A stretch of 64,000 nucleotides of DNA from Siphonodentalium dalli (GCA_032622095.1 CP136061.1:17734991-17798990); one strand, 5' to 3'; shown: positions 1-18,289, numbered from the stretch's first letter. Notes: a model not told the origin generated them from the sequence alone. A program made the numbers and translations.

Positions 1-210
1 AGGACGGTGACATATTGATAATACATACCTATAGGACTCACATAAGGACGGTGACATATTGATAATACATACCTATAAGACTCACATAAGGACGGTGACA
101 TATTGATAATACATACCTATAAGACTGACATAAGGACGGTGACATATTGATAATACATACCTATAAGACTGACATAAGGCCGGTGACATATTGATAATAC
201 ATACCTATAA

Positions 211-782
211 GACACACATAAGGACGGTGGCATATTGATAATACATACCTATAAGACTGACATAAGGACGGTGACATATTGATAATACATACCTATAAGA
301 CTCACATAAGGAAGGTGACATATTGATAATACATACCTATAAGACTGACATAAGGACGGTGACATATTGATAATACATACCTATAAGACTCACATAAGGA
401 CGGTGGCATATTGATAATACATACCTATAAGACACACATAAGGACGGTGACATATTGATAATACATACCTATAAGACTGACATAAGGCCGGTGACATATT
501 GATAATACATACCTATAAGACTGACATAAGGACGGTGACATATTGATAATACATACCTATAAGACACACATAAGGACGGTGGCATATTGATAATACATAC
601 CTATAAGACTGACATAAGGACGGTGACATATTGATAATACATACCTATAAGACTCACATAAGGAAGGTGACATATTGATAATACATACCTATAAGACTGA
701 CATAAGGACGGTGACATATTGATAATACATACCTATAAGACTCACATAAGGACGGTGGCATATTGATAATACATACCTATAA
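211..782. repeat. 352-bp higher-order block in satellite A, partial second copy
   Basis: An eight-unit run starting at the GACACAC unit at 211 is followed at 563 by the same order of variants for five units (AC/GGCA, TG/GACA, TC with AAGG, TG/GACA, TC/GGCA), after which the second copy diverges. The spacing is 352 bp, exactly eight 44-bp units. This is a partial segmental duplication within the array, read from the order of unit variants. Confidence 0.75.
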
Positions 783-3700
783 GACTTACATAAGGACGGT
801 GGCATATTGATAATACATACCTATAAGACTCACATAAGGACGGTGACATATTGATAATACATACCTATAAGACTGACATAAGGACGGTGACATATTGATA
901 ATGCATACCTATAAGACACACATAAGGAAGGTGACATATTGATAATACATACCTATAAGACTCACATAAGGACGGTGGCATATTGATAATACATACCTAT
1001 AAGACTCACATAAGGACGGTGACATATTGATAATACATAACTATAAGACTGACATAAGGACGGTGACATATTGATAATACATACCTATAAGACTGACATA
1101 AGGAAGGTGACATATTGATAATACATACCTATAAGACACACATAAGGACGGTGACATATTGATAATGCATACCTATAAGACTCACATAAGGAAGGTGACA
1201 TATTTATAATACATACCTATAAGACTGACATAAGGACGGTGACATATTGATAATACATACCTATAAGACTCACATAAGGACGGTGGCATATTGATAATGC
1301 ATACCTATAAGACTCACATAAGGAAGGTGACATATTGATAATACATACCTATAAGACACACATAAGGACGGTGACATATTGATAATACATACCTATAAGA
1401 CTCACATAAGGACGGTGACATATTGATAATACATACCTATAAGTCTCACATAAGGACGGTGGATATTGATAATACATACCTATAAGACTGACATAAGGAC
1501 GGTGACATATTGATAATACATACCTATAAGACTCACATAAGGACGGTGACATATTGATAATGCATACCTATAAGACTGACATAAGGACGGTGACATATTG
1601 ATAATACATACCTATAAGACTCACATAAGGAAGGTGACATATTGATAATACATACCTATAAGACTTACATAAGGACGGTGGCATATTGATAATACATACC
1701 TATAAGACTGACATAAGGAAGGTGGCATATTGATAATGCATACCTATAATACACATATAAGGAAGGTGGCATATTGATAATACATACCTATAAGACACAC
1801 ATAAGGACGGTGACATATTGATAATACATACCTATAAGACTGACATAAGGACGGTGATATATTGATAATACATACCTATAAGACTCACATAAGGACGGTG
1901 GCATATTGATAATACATACCTATAAGACACACATAAGGACGGTGGCATATTGATAATACATACCTATAAGACTCACATAAGGACGGTGACATATTGATAA
2001 TACATACCTATAAGACTGACATAAGGTCGGTGACATATTGATAATACATACCTATAAGACTGACATAAGGACGGTGACATATTGATAATACATACCTATA
2101 AGACACACATAAGGACGGTGGCATATTGATAATACATACCTATAAGACACACATAAGGACGGTGACATATTGATAATACATACCTATAAGACTGACATAA
2201 GGACGGTGGCATATTGATAATACATACCTATAAGACACACATAAGGACGGTGACATATTGATAATACATACCTATAAGACTCACATAAGGACGGTGGCAT
2301 ATTGATAATACATACCTATAAGACTGACATAAGGACGGTGACATATTGATAATACATACCTATAAGACTCACATAAGGACGGTGACATATTGATAATACA
2401 TACCTATAAGACTGACATAAGGACGGTGACATATTGATAATACATACCTATAAGACTGACATAAGGACGGTGACATATTGATAATACATACCTATAGGAC
2501 TCACATAAGGACGGTGACATATTGATAATACATACCTATAAGACTGACATAAGGACGGTGACATATTGATAATACATACCTATAAGACTCACATAAGGAC
2601 GGTGGCATATTGATAATACATACCTATAAGACTGACATAAGGACGGTGACATATTGATAATACATACCTATAAGACACACATAAGGACGGTGGATATTGA
2701 TAATACATACCTATAAGACTGACATAAGGACGGTGACATATTGATAATACATACCTATAAGACTGACATAAGGACGGTGACATATTGATAATACATACCT
2801 ATAAGACACACATAAGGACGGTGGATATTGATAATACATACCTATAAGACTCACATAAGGACGGTGACATATTGATAATACATACCTATAAGACACACAT
2901 AAGGACGGTGACATATTGATAATACATACCTATAAGACTCACATAAGGACGGTGACATATTGATAATACATACCTATAAGACTCACATAAGGACGGTGTA
3001 TATTGATAATACATACCTATAAGACTGACATAAGGACGGTGACATATTGATAATACATACCTATAAGACACACATAAGGACGGTGGATATTGATAATACA
3101 TACCTATAAGACACACATAAGGACGGTGACATATTGATAATACATACCTATAAGACACACATAAGGACGGTGGATATTGATAATACATACCTATAAGACT
3201 GACATAAGGACGGTGGATATTGATAATACATACCTATAAGACTGACATAAGGACGGTGACATATTGATAATACATACCTATAAGACACACATAAGGACGG
3301 TGTATATTGATAATACATACCTATAAGACTCACATAAGGACGGTGACATATTGATAATACATACCTATAAGACTCACATAAGGACGGTGGATATTGATAA
3401 TACATACCTATAAGACACACATAAGGACGGTGACATATTGATAATGCATACCTATAAGACTGACATAAGGACGGTGACATATTGATAATACATACCTATA
3501 AGACTGACATAAGGACGGTGACATATTGATAATGCATACCTATAAGCCTCACATAAGGACGGTGACATATTGATAATACATACCTATAAGACTCACATAA
3601 GGACGGTGACATATTGATAATACATACCTATAAGACTCACATAAGGACGGTGACATATTGATAATACATACCTATAAGACTCACATAAGGAAGGTGACAT

Positions 3701-6700
3701 ATTGATAATACATACCTATAAGACTGACATAAGGACGGTGGATATTGATAATACATACCTATAAGACTGACATAAGGACGGTGTATATTGATAATACATA
3801 CCTATAAGACTCACATAAGGACGGTGACATATTGATAATACATACCTATAAGACTCACATAAGGACGGTGACATATTGATAATACATACCTATAAGACTC
3901 ACATAAGGAAGGTGACATATTGATAATACATACCTATAAGACTCACATAAGGACGGTGACATATTGATAATACATACCTATAAGACTCACATAAGGACGG
4001 TGACATATTGATAATACATACCTATAAGACACACATAAGGAAGGTGACATATTGATAATACATACCTATAAGACTCACATAAGGACGGTGACATATTGAT
4101 AATACATACCTATAAGACTGACATAAGGACGGTGGCATATTGATAATACATACCTATAAGACACACATAAGGACGGTGACATATTGATAATACATACCTA
4201 TAAGACTCACATAAGGACGGTGGCATATTGATAATACATACCTATAAGACACACATAAGGACGGTGACATATTGATAATACATACCTATAAGACTGACAT
4301 AAGGACGGTGGCATATTGATAATACATACCTATAAGACACACATAAGGACGGTGACATATTGATAATACATACCTATAAGACTGACATAAGGACGGTGGC
4401 ATATTGATAATACATACCTATAAGACTGACATAAGGACGGTGACATATTGATAATACATACCTATAAGACTCACATAAGGACGGTGACATATTGATAATA
4501 CATACCTATAAGACTGACATAAGGACGGTGACATATTGATAATGCATACCTATAAGACACACATAAGGACGGTGACATATTGATAATACATACCTATAAG
4601 ACACACATAAGGACGGTGACATATTGATAATACATACCTATAAGACACACATAAGGACGGTGACATATTGATAATACATACCTATAAGACTCACATAAGG
4701 ACGGTGACATATTGATAATGCATACCTATAAGACACACATAAGGACGGTGACATATTGATAATACATACCTATAAGACACACATAAGGACGGTGACATAT
4801 TGATAATACATACCTATAAGACTGACATAAGGACGGTGGCATATTGATAATACATACCTATAAGACACACATAAGGACGGTGGCATATTGATAATACATA
4901 CCTATAAGACACACATAAGGAAGGTGGATATTGATAATACATACCTATAAGACTGACATAAGGAAGGTGGATATTGATAATACATACCTATAAGACTCAC
5001 ATAAGGACGGTGGATATTGATAATACATACCTATAAGACACACATAAGGACGGTGGATATTGATAATACATACCTACAAGACACACATAAGGACGGTGGA
5101 TATTGATAATACATACCTACAAGACTCACATAAGGACGGTGACATATTGATAATACATACCTATAAGACTGACATAAGGACGGTGACATATTGATAATAC
5201 ATACCTATAAGACTCACATAAGGACGGTGACATATTGATAATGCATACCTATAAGACTGACATAAGGGACGGTGGATATTGATAATACATACCTATAAGA
5301 CTCACATAAGGTCGGTGGATATTGATAATACATACCTATAAGACTGACATAAGGACGGTGTCATATTGATAATACATACCTATAAGACTCACATAAGGAC
5401 GGTGACATATTGATAATACATACCTATAAGACTCACATAAGGACGGTGACATATTGATAATACATACCTATAAGACTCACATAAGGACGGTGACATATTG
5501 ATAATACATACCTATAAGACTGACATAAGGACGGTGACATATTGATAATACATACCTATAAGACTCACATAAGGACGGTGACATATTGATAATACATACA
5601 TATAAGACTGACATAAGGACGGTGGCATATTGATAATACATACCTATAAGACTGACATAAGGACGGTGGATATTGATAATACATACCTATAAGACTCACA
5701 TAAGGACGGTGGATATTGATAATACATACCTATAAGACTCACATAAGGAAGGTGACATATTGATAATACATACCTATAAGACTGACATAAGGACGGTGAC
5801 ATATTGATAATACATACCTATAAGACTGACATAAGGAAGGTGACATATTGATAATACATACCTATAAGACTGACATAAGGACGGTGACATATTGATAATA
5901 CATACCTATAAGACTGACATAAGGACGGTGGCATATTGATAATACATACCTATAAGACTCACATAAGGACGGTGGCATATTGATAATACATACCTATAAG
6001 ACACACATAAGGACGGTGACATATTGATAATACATACCTATAAGACTCACATAAGGACGGTGACATATTGATAATACATACCTATAAGACTGACATAAGG
6101 ACGGTGTATATTGATAATACATACCTATAAGACTGACATAAGGACGGTGGCATATTGATAATACATACCTATAAGACTGACATAAGGACGGTGACATATT
6201 GATAATACATACCTATAAGACTCACATAAGGAAGGTGACATATTGATAATACATACCTATAAGACTCACATAAGGACGGTGACATATTGATAATACATAC
6301 CTATAAGACTGACATAAGGACGGTGGCATATTGATAATACATACCTATAAGACTGACATAAGGACGGTGGCATATTGATAATACATACCTATAAGACTGA
6401 CATAAGGACGGTGTATATTGATAATACATACCTATAAGACTGACATAAGGACGGTGACATATTGATAATACATACCTATAAGACTAACATAAGGAAGGTG
6501 GCATATTGATAATACATACCTATAAGACTCACATAAGGACGGTGACATATTGATAATACATACCTATAAGACTCACATAAGGAAGGTGACATATTGATAA
6601 TACATACCTATAAGACTAACATAAGGACGGTGTATATTGATAATACATACCTATAAGACACACATAAGGACGGTGACATATTGATAATACATACCTATAA

Positions 6701-9700
6701 GACACACATAAGGACGGTGACATATTGATAATACATACCTATAAGACTCACATAAGGACGGTGACATATTGATAATACATACCTATAAGACTGACATAAG
6801 GACGGTGACATATTGATAATACATACCTATAAGACTCACATAAGGACGGTGACATATTGATAATACATACCTATAAGACACACATAAGGACGGTGGATAT
6901 TGATAATACATACCTATAAGACTGACATAAGGACGGTGACATATTGATAATACATACCTATAAGACACACATAAGGACGGTGACATATTGATAATACATA
7001 CCTATAAGACTCACATAAGGACGGTGACATATTGATAATACATACCTATAAGACTCACATAAGGACGGTGACATATTGATAATACATACCTATAAGACTC
7101 ACATAAGGACGGTGACATATTGATAATACATACCTATAAGACTCACATAAGGACGGTGACATATTGATAATACATACCTATAAGACTCACATAAGGACGG
7201 TGACATATTGATAATACATACCTATAAGACTCACATCAGGAAGGTGACATATTGATAATACATACCTATAAGACTGACATAAGGACGGTGGCATATTGAT
7301 AATACATACCTATAAGACTCACATAAGGACGGTGACATATTGATAATACATACCTATAAGACTGACATAAGGACGGTGTATATTGATAATACATACCTAT
7401 AAGACTCACATAAGGAAGGTGACATATTGATAATGCATACCTATAAGACACACATAAGGAAGGTGACATATTGATAATACATACCTATAAGACACATATA
7501 AGGCCGGTGACATATTGATAATACATACCTATAAGACTGACATAAGGACGGTGACATATTGATAATACATACCTATAAGACTGACATAAGGAAGGTGACA
7601 TATTGATAATACATACCTATAAGACACACATAAGGACGGTGACATATTGATAATACATACCTATAAGACTCACATAAGGACGGTGACATATTGATAATAC
7701 ATACCTATAAGACTGACATAAGGACGGTGTATATTGATAATACATACCTATAAGACTCACATAAGGAAGGTGACATATTGATAATGCATACCTATAAGAC
7801 ACATATAAGGCCGGTGACATATTGATAATACATACCTATAAGACTGACATAAGGACGGTGACATATTGATAATACATACCTATAAGACTGACATAAGGAC
7901 GGTGGCATATTGATAATACATACCTATAAGACTGACATAAGGACGGTGGCATATTGATAATACATACCTATAAGACACACATAAGGAAGGTGGCATATTG
8001 ATAATACATACCTATAAGACTCACATAAGGACGGTGACATATTGATAATACATACCTATAAGACTGACATAAGGACGGTGACATATTGATAATACATACC
8101 TATAAGACTCACATAAGGACGGTGACATATTGATAATACATACCTATAAGACACACATAAGGAAGGTGACATATTGATAATACATACCTATAAGACACAC
8201 ATAAGGACGGTGGATATTGATAATACATACCTATAAGACTGACATAAGGACGGTGCCATATTGATAATACATACCTATAAGACTCACATAAGGACGGTGT
8301 ATATTGATAATGCATACCTATAAGACTCACATAAGGAAGGTGGCATATTGATAATACATACCTATAAGACTCACATAAGGACGGTGACATATTGATAATA
8401 CATACCTATAAGACTGACATAAGGAAGGTGGCATATTGATAATACATACCTATAAGACTGACATAAGGACGGTGACATATTGATAATACATACCTATAAG
8501 ACTCACATAAGGACGGTGGCATATTGATAATACATACCTATAAGACTGACATAAGGACGGTGGATATTGATAATACATACCTATAAGACTGACATAAGGA
8601 CGGTGACATATTGATAATACATACCTATAAGACACACATAAGGACGGTGACATATTGATAATACATACCTATAAGACTCACATAAGGAAGGTGGCATATT
8701 GATAATACATACCTATAAGACACACATAAGGAAGGTGACATATTGATAATACATACCTATAAGACACACATAAGGACGGTGACATATTGATAATACATAC
8801 CTATAAGACTGACATAAGGACGGTGACATATTGATAATACATACCTATAAGACACACATAAGGACGGTGACATATTGATAATACATACCTATAAGACACA
8901 CATAAGGACGGTGGATATTGATAATACATACCTATAAGACTCACATAAGGACGGTGACATATTGATAATACATACCTATAAGACACACATAAGGACGGTG
9001 ACATATTGATAATGCATACCTATAAGACTGACATAAGGACGGTGGCATATTGATAATACATACCTATAAGACTGACATAAGGACGGTGGCATATTGATAA
9101 TACATACCTATAAGACTGACATAAGGACGGTGACATATTGATAATACATACCTATAAGACACACATAAGGAAGGTGGCATATTGATAATACATACCTATA
9201 AGACACACATAAGGAAGGTGGCATATTGATAATACATACCTATAAGACTCACATAAGGACGGTGACATATTGATAATGCATACCTATAAGACTGACATAA
9301 GGAAGGTGACATATTGATAATGTATACCTATAAGACTCACATAAGGACGGTGACATATTGATAATGCATACCTATAAGACACACATAAGGACGGTGGCAT
9401 ATTGATAATACATACCTATAAGACACACATAAGGAAGGTGGCATATTGATAATACATACCTATAAGACTCACATAAGGACGGTGACATATTGATAATACA
9501 TACCTATAAGACTCACATAAGGACGGTGGCATATTGATAATGCATACCTATAAGACTGACATAAGGACGGTGGCATATTGATAATACATACCTATAAGAC
9601 TGACATAAGGACGGTGGATATTGATAATACATACCTATAAGACTGACATAAGGCCGGTGGATATTGATAATACATACCTATAAGACTGACATAAGGCCGG

Positions 9701-9770
9701 TGGATATTGATAATACATACCTATAAGACTGACATAAGGACGGTGACATATTGATAATACATACCTATAA

Positions 9771-10292
9771 GACTGACATAAGGACGGTGGATATTGATAA
9801 TACATACCTATAAGACTGACATAAGGCCGGTGGATATTGATAATACATACCTATAAGACTGACATAAGGAAGGTGACATATTGATAATACATACCTATAA
9901 GACTGACATAAGGACGGTGTATATTGATAATACATACCTATAAGACTGACATAAGGACGGTGACATATTGATAATACATACCTATAGGACTCACATAAGG
10001 ACGGTGACATATTGATAATACATACCTATAAGACTGACATAAGGACGGTGGATATTGATAATACATACCTATAAGACTGACATAAGGCCGGTGGATATTG
10101 ATAATACATACCTATAAGACTGACATAAGGAAGGTGACATATTGATAATACATACCTATAAGACTGACATAAGGACGGTGTATATTGATAATACATACCT
10201 ATAAGACTGACATAAGGACGGTGACATATTGATAATACATACCTATAAGACTGACATAAGGACGGTGACATATTGATAATACATACCTATAA
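9771..10292. repeat. 261-bp higher-order repeat, two copies
   Basis: Two successive six-unit blocks start at 9771 and 10032. Each has the order GGATA, CCGG with GGATA, AAGG with GACA, GTATA, GACA, GACA. The 261-bp period equals six 44-bp units minus three single-base deletions. The copies differ in the last unit, where copy 1 has CTATAGGACTC and copy 2 has CTATAAGACTG. Confidence 0.85.
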
Positions 10293-11477
10293 GACTCACA
10301 TAAGGACGGTGACATATTGATAATACATACCTATAAGACTCACATAAGGACGGTGACATATTGATAATACATACCTATAAGACTCACATAAGGACGGTGA
10401 CATATTGATAATACATACCTATAAGACTCACATAAGGACGGTGACATATTGATAATGCATACCTATAAGACACACATAAGGACGGTGACATATTGATAAT
10501 ACATACCTATAAGACTGACATAAGGACGGTGACATATTGATAATACATACCTATAAGACTGACATAAGGACGGTGGATATTGATAATACATACCTATAAG
10601 ACTGACATAAGGACGGTGACATATTGATAATACATACCTATAAGACACACATAAGGACGGTGACATATTGATAATACATACCTATAAGACTGACATAAGG
10701 ACGGTGGATATTGATAATACATACCTATAAGACTGACATAAGGACGGTGACATATTGATAATACATACCTATAAGACTCACATAAGGACGGTGACATATT
10801 GATAATACATACCTATAAGACACACATAAGGACGGTGACATATTGATAATACATACCTATAAGACTGACATAAGGACGGTGACATATTGATAATACATAC
10901 CTATAAGACTGACATAAGGACGGTGTATATTGATAATACATACCTATAAGACTCACATAAGGACGGTGACATATTGATAATACATACCTATAAGACTCAC
11001 AAAAGGACGGTGGCATATTGATAATACATACCTATAAGACTCACATAAGGACGGTGACATATTGATAATACATACCTATAAGACTGACATAAGGACGGTG
11101 ACATATTGATAATACATACCTATAAGACTCACATAAGGACGGTGACATATTGATAATACATACCTATAAGACTGACATAAGGACGGTGACATATTGATAA
11201 TACATACCTATAAGACACACATAAGGACGGTGACATATTGATAATACATACCTATAAGACTGACATAAGGACGGTGACATATTGATAATACATACCTATA
11301 AGACTGACATAAGGACGGTGACATATTGATAATACATACCTATAAGACTCACATAAGGACGGTGACATATTGATAATACATACCTATAAGACTGACATAA
11401 GGACGGTGACATATTGATAATACATACCTATAAGACTGACATAAGGACGGTGACATATTGATAATACATACCTATAA

Positions 11478-11999
11478 GACTGACATAAGGACGGTGGATA
11501 TTGATAATACATACCTATAAGACTCACATAAGGACGGTGGATATTGATAATACATACCTATAAGACTGACATAAGGTCGGTGACATATTGATAATACATA
11601 CCTATAAGACTCACATAAGGACGGTGGATATTGATAATACATACCTATAAGACACACATAAGGACGGTGGCATATTGATAATACATACCTATAAGACTCA
11701 CATAAGGACGGTGACATATTGATAATACATACCTATAAGACTGACATAAGGACGGTGGATATTGATAATACATACCTATAAGACTCACATAAGGACGGTG
11801 GATATTGATAATACATACCTATAAGACTGACATAAGGTCGGTGACATATTGATAATACATACCTATAAGACTCACATAAGGACGGTGGATATTGATAATA
11901 CATACCTATAAGACACACATAAGGACGGTGGCATATTGATAATACATACCTATAAGACTCACATAAGGACGGTGACATATTGATAATACATACCTATAA
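11478..11999. repeat. 261-bp higher-order repeat, two identical copies
   Basis: Two six-unit blocks start at 11478 and 11739 and match unit for unit: TG/GGATA, TC/GGATA, TG with TCGG, TC/GGATA, AC/GGCA, TC/GACA. A third start at 12000 keeps the first two units and then turns into a four-unit pattern of about 174 bp (12000-12347), so the same block was apparently copied again with different boundaries. Confidence 0.88.
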
Positions 12000-14900
12000 G
12001 ACTGACATAAGGACGGTGGATATTGATAATACATACCTATAAGACTCACATAAGGACGGTGGATATTGATAATACATACCTATAAGACTGACATAAGGAC
12101 GGTGACATATTGATAATACATACCTATAAGACTCACATAAGGACGGTGACATATTGATAATACATACCTATAAGACTGACATAAGGACGGTGGATATTGA
12201 TAATACATACCTATAAGACTCACATAAGGACGGTGGATATTGATAATACATACCTATAAGACTGACATAAGGACGGTGACATATTGATAATACATACCTA
12301 TAAGACTCACATAATGACGGTGGCATATTGATAATACATACCTATAAGACTCACATAAGGACGGTGACATATTGATAATACATACCTATAAGACTCACAT
12401 AAGGACGGTGGATATTGATAATACATACCTATAAGACTGACATAAGGACGGTGACATATTGATAATACATACCTATAAGACTCACATAAGGACGGTGGCA
12501 TATTGATAATACATACCTATAAGACTGACATAAGGACGGTGACATATTGATAATACATACCTATAAGACTCACATAAGGACGGTGACATATTGATAATAC
12601 ATACCTATAAGACTGACATAAGGACGGTGACATATTGATAATACATACCTATAAGACACACATAAGGACGGTGACATATTGATAATACATACCTATAAGA
12701 CTCACATAAGGCCGGTGTATATTGATAATACATACCTATAAGACTAACATAAGGACGGTGTATATTGATAATACATACCTATAAGACACACATAAGGAAG
12801 GTGGCATATTGATAATACATACCTATAAGACTCACATAAGGACGGTGGATATTGATAATACATACCTATAAGACTGACATAAGGACGGTGACATATTGAT
12901 AATACATACCTATAAGACACACATAAGGACGGTGACATATTGATAATACATACCTATAAGACTGACATAAGGACGGTGGCATATTGATAATACATACCTA
13001 TAAGACTCACATAAGGACGGTGACATATTGATAATACATACCTATAAGACTGACATAAGGACGGTGACATATTGATAATACATACCTATAAGACTCACAT
13101 AAGGACGGTGGATATTGATAATACATACCTATAAGACTGACATAAGGACGGTGACATATTGATAATACATACCTATAAGACACACATAAGGACGGTGACA
13201 TATTGATAATACATACCTATAAGACTGACATAAGGACGGTGGCATATTGATAATACATACCTATAAGACTCACATAAGGACGGTGACATATTGATAATAC
13301 ATACCTATAAGACACACATAAGGACGGTGACATATTGATAATACATACCTATAAGACTCACATAAGGACGGTGGATATTGATAATACATACCTATAAGAC
13401 TGACATAAGGACGGTGACATATTGATAATACATACCTATAAGACACACATAAGGACGGTGACATATTGATAATACATACCTATAAGACTCACATAAGGAC
13501 GGTGACATATTGATAATACATACCTATAAGACTCACATAAGGACGGTGACATATTGATAATACATACCTATAAGACTGACATAAGGACGGTGGCATATTG
13601 ATAATACATACCTATAAGACTCACATAAGGACGGTGACATATTGATAATACATACCTATAAGACACACATAAGGACGGTGACATATTGATAATACATACC
13701 TATAAGACTGACATAAGGAAGGTGGCATATTGATAATACATACCTATAAGACTGACATAAGGACGGTGGCATATTGATAATACATACCTATAAGACTCAC
13801 ATAAGGACGGTGACATATTGATAATACATACCTATAAGACTCACATAAGGACGGTGACATATTGATAATACATACCTATAAGACTGACATAAGGAAGGTG
13901 GCATATTGATAATACATACCTATAAGACTGACATAAGGACGGTGGCATATTGATAATACATACCTATAAGACTGACATAAGGACGGTGACATATTGATAA
14001 TACATACCTATAAGACTCACATAAGGTCGGTGGATATTGATAATACATACATATAAGACTGACATAAGGACGGTGACATATTGATAATACATACATATAA
14101 GACTCACATAAGGTCGGTGGATATTGATAATACATACCTATAAGACTGACATAAGGACGGTGACATATTGATAATACATACCTATAAGACACACATAAGG
14201 ACGGTGACATATTGATAATACATACCTATAAGACAGACATAAGGACGGTGACATATTGATAATACATACCTATAAGACTCACATAAGGACGGTGACATAT
14301 TGATAATACATACCTATAAGACTCACATAAGGAAGGTGACATATTGATAATACATACCTATAAGACTGACATAAGGACGGTGACATATTGATAATACATA
14401 CCTATAAGACTGACATAAGGACGGTGACATATTGATAATACATACCTATAAGACTGACATAAGGACGGTGGATATTGATAATACATACCTATAAGACTGA
14501 CATAAGGACGGTGACATATTGATAATACATACCTATAAGACTCACATAAGGACGGTGACATATTGATAATACATACCTATAAGACTCACATAAGGACGGT
14601 GACATATTGATAATACATACCTATAAGACTGACATAAGGACGGTGGCATATTGATAATACATACCTATAAGACTGACATAAGGACGGTGACATATTGATA
14701 ATACATACCTATAAGACTCACATAAGGACGGTGACATATTGATAATACATACCTATAAGACACACATAAGGACGGTGACATATTGATAATACATACCTAT
14801 AAGACTCACATAAGGACGGTGCATATTGATAATGCATACCTATAAGACACACATAAGGCCGGTGACATATTGATAATACATACCTATAAGACACACATAA

Positions 14901-15762
14901 GGAAGGTGGCATATTGATAATACATACCTATAAGACTGACATAAGGACGGTGACATATTGATAATACATACCTATAAGACTCACATAAGGAAGGTGGCAT
15001 ATTGATAATACATACCTATAAGACTGACATAAGGACGGTGACATATTGATAATACATACCTATAAGACTGACATAAGGACGGTGGCATATTGATAATACA
15101 TACCTATAAGACTGACATAAGGACGGTGACATATTGATAATACATACCTATAAGACTGACATAAGGACGGTGACATATTGATAATACATACCTATAAGAC
15201 TGACATAAGGAAGGTGTATATTGATAATACATACCTATAAGACTGACATAAGGACGGTGACATATTGATAATACATACCTATAAGACACACATAAGGCCG
15301 GTGACATATTGATAATACATACCTATAAGACACACATAAGGCCGGTGACATATTGATAATACATACCTATAAGACTCACATAAGGACGGTGACATATTGA
15401 TAATACATACCTATAAGACTCACATAAGGACGGTGACATATTGATAATACATACCTATAAGACACACATAAGGAAGGTGGCATATTGATAATACATACCT
15501 ATAAGACACACATAAGGAAGGTGGCATATTGATAATACATACCTATAAGACTGACATAAGGACGGTGGCATATTGATAATACATACCTATAAGACTCACA
15601 TAAGGACGGTGACATATTGATAATACATACCTATAAGACTGACATAAGGACGGTGGCATATTGATAATACATACCTATAAGACACACATAAGGAAGGTGA
15701 CATATTGATAATACATACCTATAAGACTGACATAAGGACGGTGACATATTGATAATACATAC

Positions 15763-16286
15763 CTATAGGACTCACATAAGGACGGTGACATATTGATAAT
15801 ACATACCTATAAGACACACATAAGGAAGGTGGCATATTGATAATACATACCTATAAGACTCACATAAGGACGGTGGATATTGATAATACATACCTATAAG
15901 ACTGACATAAGGAAGGTGACATATTGATAATACATACCTATAAGACTCACATAAGGTCGGTGGATATTGATAATACATACCTATAAGACACACATAAGGA
16001 CGGTGACATATTGATAATACATACCTATAGGACTCACATAAGGACGGTGACATATTGATAATACATACCTATAAGACACACATAAGGAAGGTGGCATATT
16101 GATAATACATACCTATAAGACTCACATAAGGACGGTGGATATTGATAATACATACCTATAAGACTGACATAAGGAAGGTGACATATTGATAATACATACC
16201 TATAAGACTCACATAAGGTCGGTGGATATTGATAATACATACCTATAAGACACACATAAGGACGGTGACATATTGATAATACATAC
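15763..16286. repeat. 262-bp higher-order repeat, two copies
   Basis: Two six-unit blocks start at the rare CTATAGGACTC unit at 15763 and again at 16025. Both run TC/GACA, AC with AAGG and GGCA, TC/GGATA, TG with AAGG, TC with TCGG and GGATA, AC/GACA. The period is 262 bp, six units minus two deletions. A related but rearranged block follows from about 16420, again opened by the CTATAGGACTC unit. Confidence 0.88.
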
Positions 16287-18289
16287 CTATAAGACTGACA
16301 TAAGGACGGTGGCATATTGATAATACATACCTATAAGACACACATAAGGAAGGTGACATATTGATAATACATACCTATAAGACTGACATAAGGACGGTGA
16401 CATATTGATAATACATACCTATAGGACTCACATAAGGACGGTGACATATTGATAATACATACCTATAAGACACACATAAGGACGGTGACATATTGATAAT
16501 ACATACCTATAAGACACACATAAGGAAGGTGGCATATTGATAATACATACCTATAAGACTCACATAAGGAAGGTGACATATTGATAATACATACCTATAA
16601 GACTCACATAAGGTCGGTGGATATTGATAATACATACCTATAAGACTGACATAAGGACGGTGACATATTGATAATACATACCTATAAGACACACATAAGG
16701 AAGGTGGCATATTGATAATACATACCTATAAGACACACATAAGGAAGGTGGCATATTGATAATACATACCTATAAGACTGACATAAGGACGGTGACATAT
16801 TGATAATACATACCTATAAGACTCACATAAGGAAGGTGACATATTGATAATACATACCTATAAGACTCACATAAGGACGGTGGCATATTGATAATACATA
16901 CCTATAAGACTGACATAAGGACGGTGGCATATTGATAATACATACCTATAAGACTCACATAAGGAAGGTGACATATTGATAATACATACCTATAAGACTC
17001 ACATAAGGACGGTGGCATATTGATAATACATACCTATAAGACTCACATAAGGACGGTGGCATATTGATAATACATACCTATAAGACACACATAAGGACGG
17101 TGACATATTGATAATACATACCTATAAGACTGACATAAGGACGGTGGCATATTGATAATACATACCTATAAGACTCACATAAGGACGGTGACATATTGAT
17201 AATACATACCTATAAGACACACATAAGGACGGTGACATATTGATAATACATACCTATAAGACTGACATAAGGACGGTGACATATTGATAATACATACCTA
17301 TAAGACTCACATAAGGACGGTGACATATTGATAATACATACCTATAAGACTGACATAAGGACGGTGACATATTGATAATACATACCTATAAGACTCACAT
17401 AAGGACGGTGACATATTGATAATACATACCTATAAGACTCACATAAGGAAGGTGACATATTGATAATACATACCTATAAGACTGACATAAGGACGGTGGC
17501 ATATTGATAATACATACCTATAAGACTGACATAAGGACGGTGACATATTGATAATACATACCTATAAGACTCACATAAGGACGGTGACATATTGATAATA
17601 CATACCTATAAGACTCACATAAGGACGGTGGCATATTGATAATACATACCTATAAGACTCACATAAGGACGGTGGCATATTGATAATACATACCTATAAG
17701 ACTGACATAAGGACGGTGACATATTGATAATACATACCTATAGGACTCACATAAGGAAGGTGACATATTGATAATACATACCTATAAGACTCACATAAGG
17801 ACGGTGACATATTGATAATACATACCTATAAGACTGACATAAGGACGGTGACATATTGATAATACATACCTATAATACTGACATAAGGACGGTGACATAT
17901 TGATAATCCATACCTATAAGACTCACATAAGGACGGTGACATATTGATAATACATACCTATAAGACTGACATAAGGACGGTGACATATTGATAATACATA
18001 CCTATAAGACTCACATAAGGACGGTGACATATTGATAATACATACCTATAAGACTCACATAAGGAAGGTGGCATATTGATAATACATACCTATAAGACTG
18101 ACATAAGGACGGTGGATATTGATAATACATACCTATAAGACTGACATAAGGACGGTGGATATTGATAATACATACCTATAAGACTGACATAAGGAAGGTG
18201 ACATATTGATAATACATACCTATAAGACTGACATAAGGACGGTGACATATTGATAATACATACCTATAAGACACACATAAGGACGGTGA

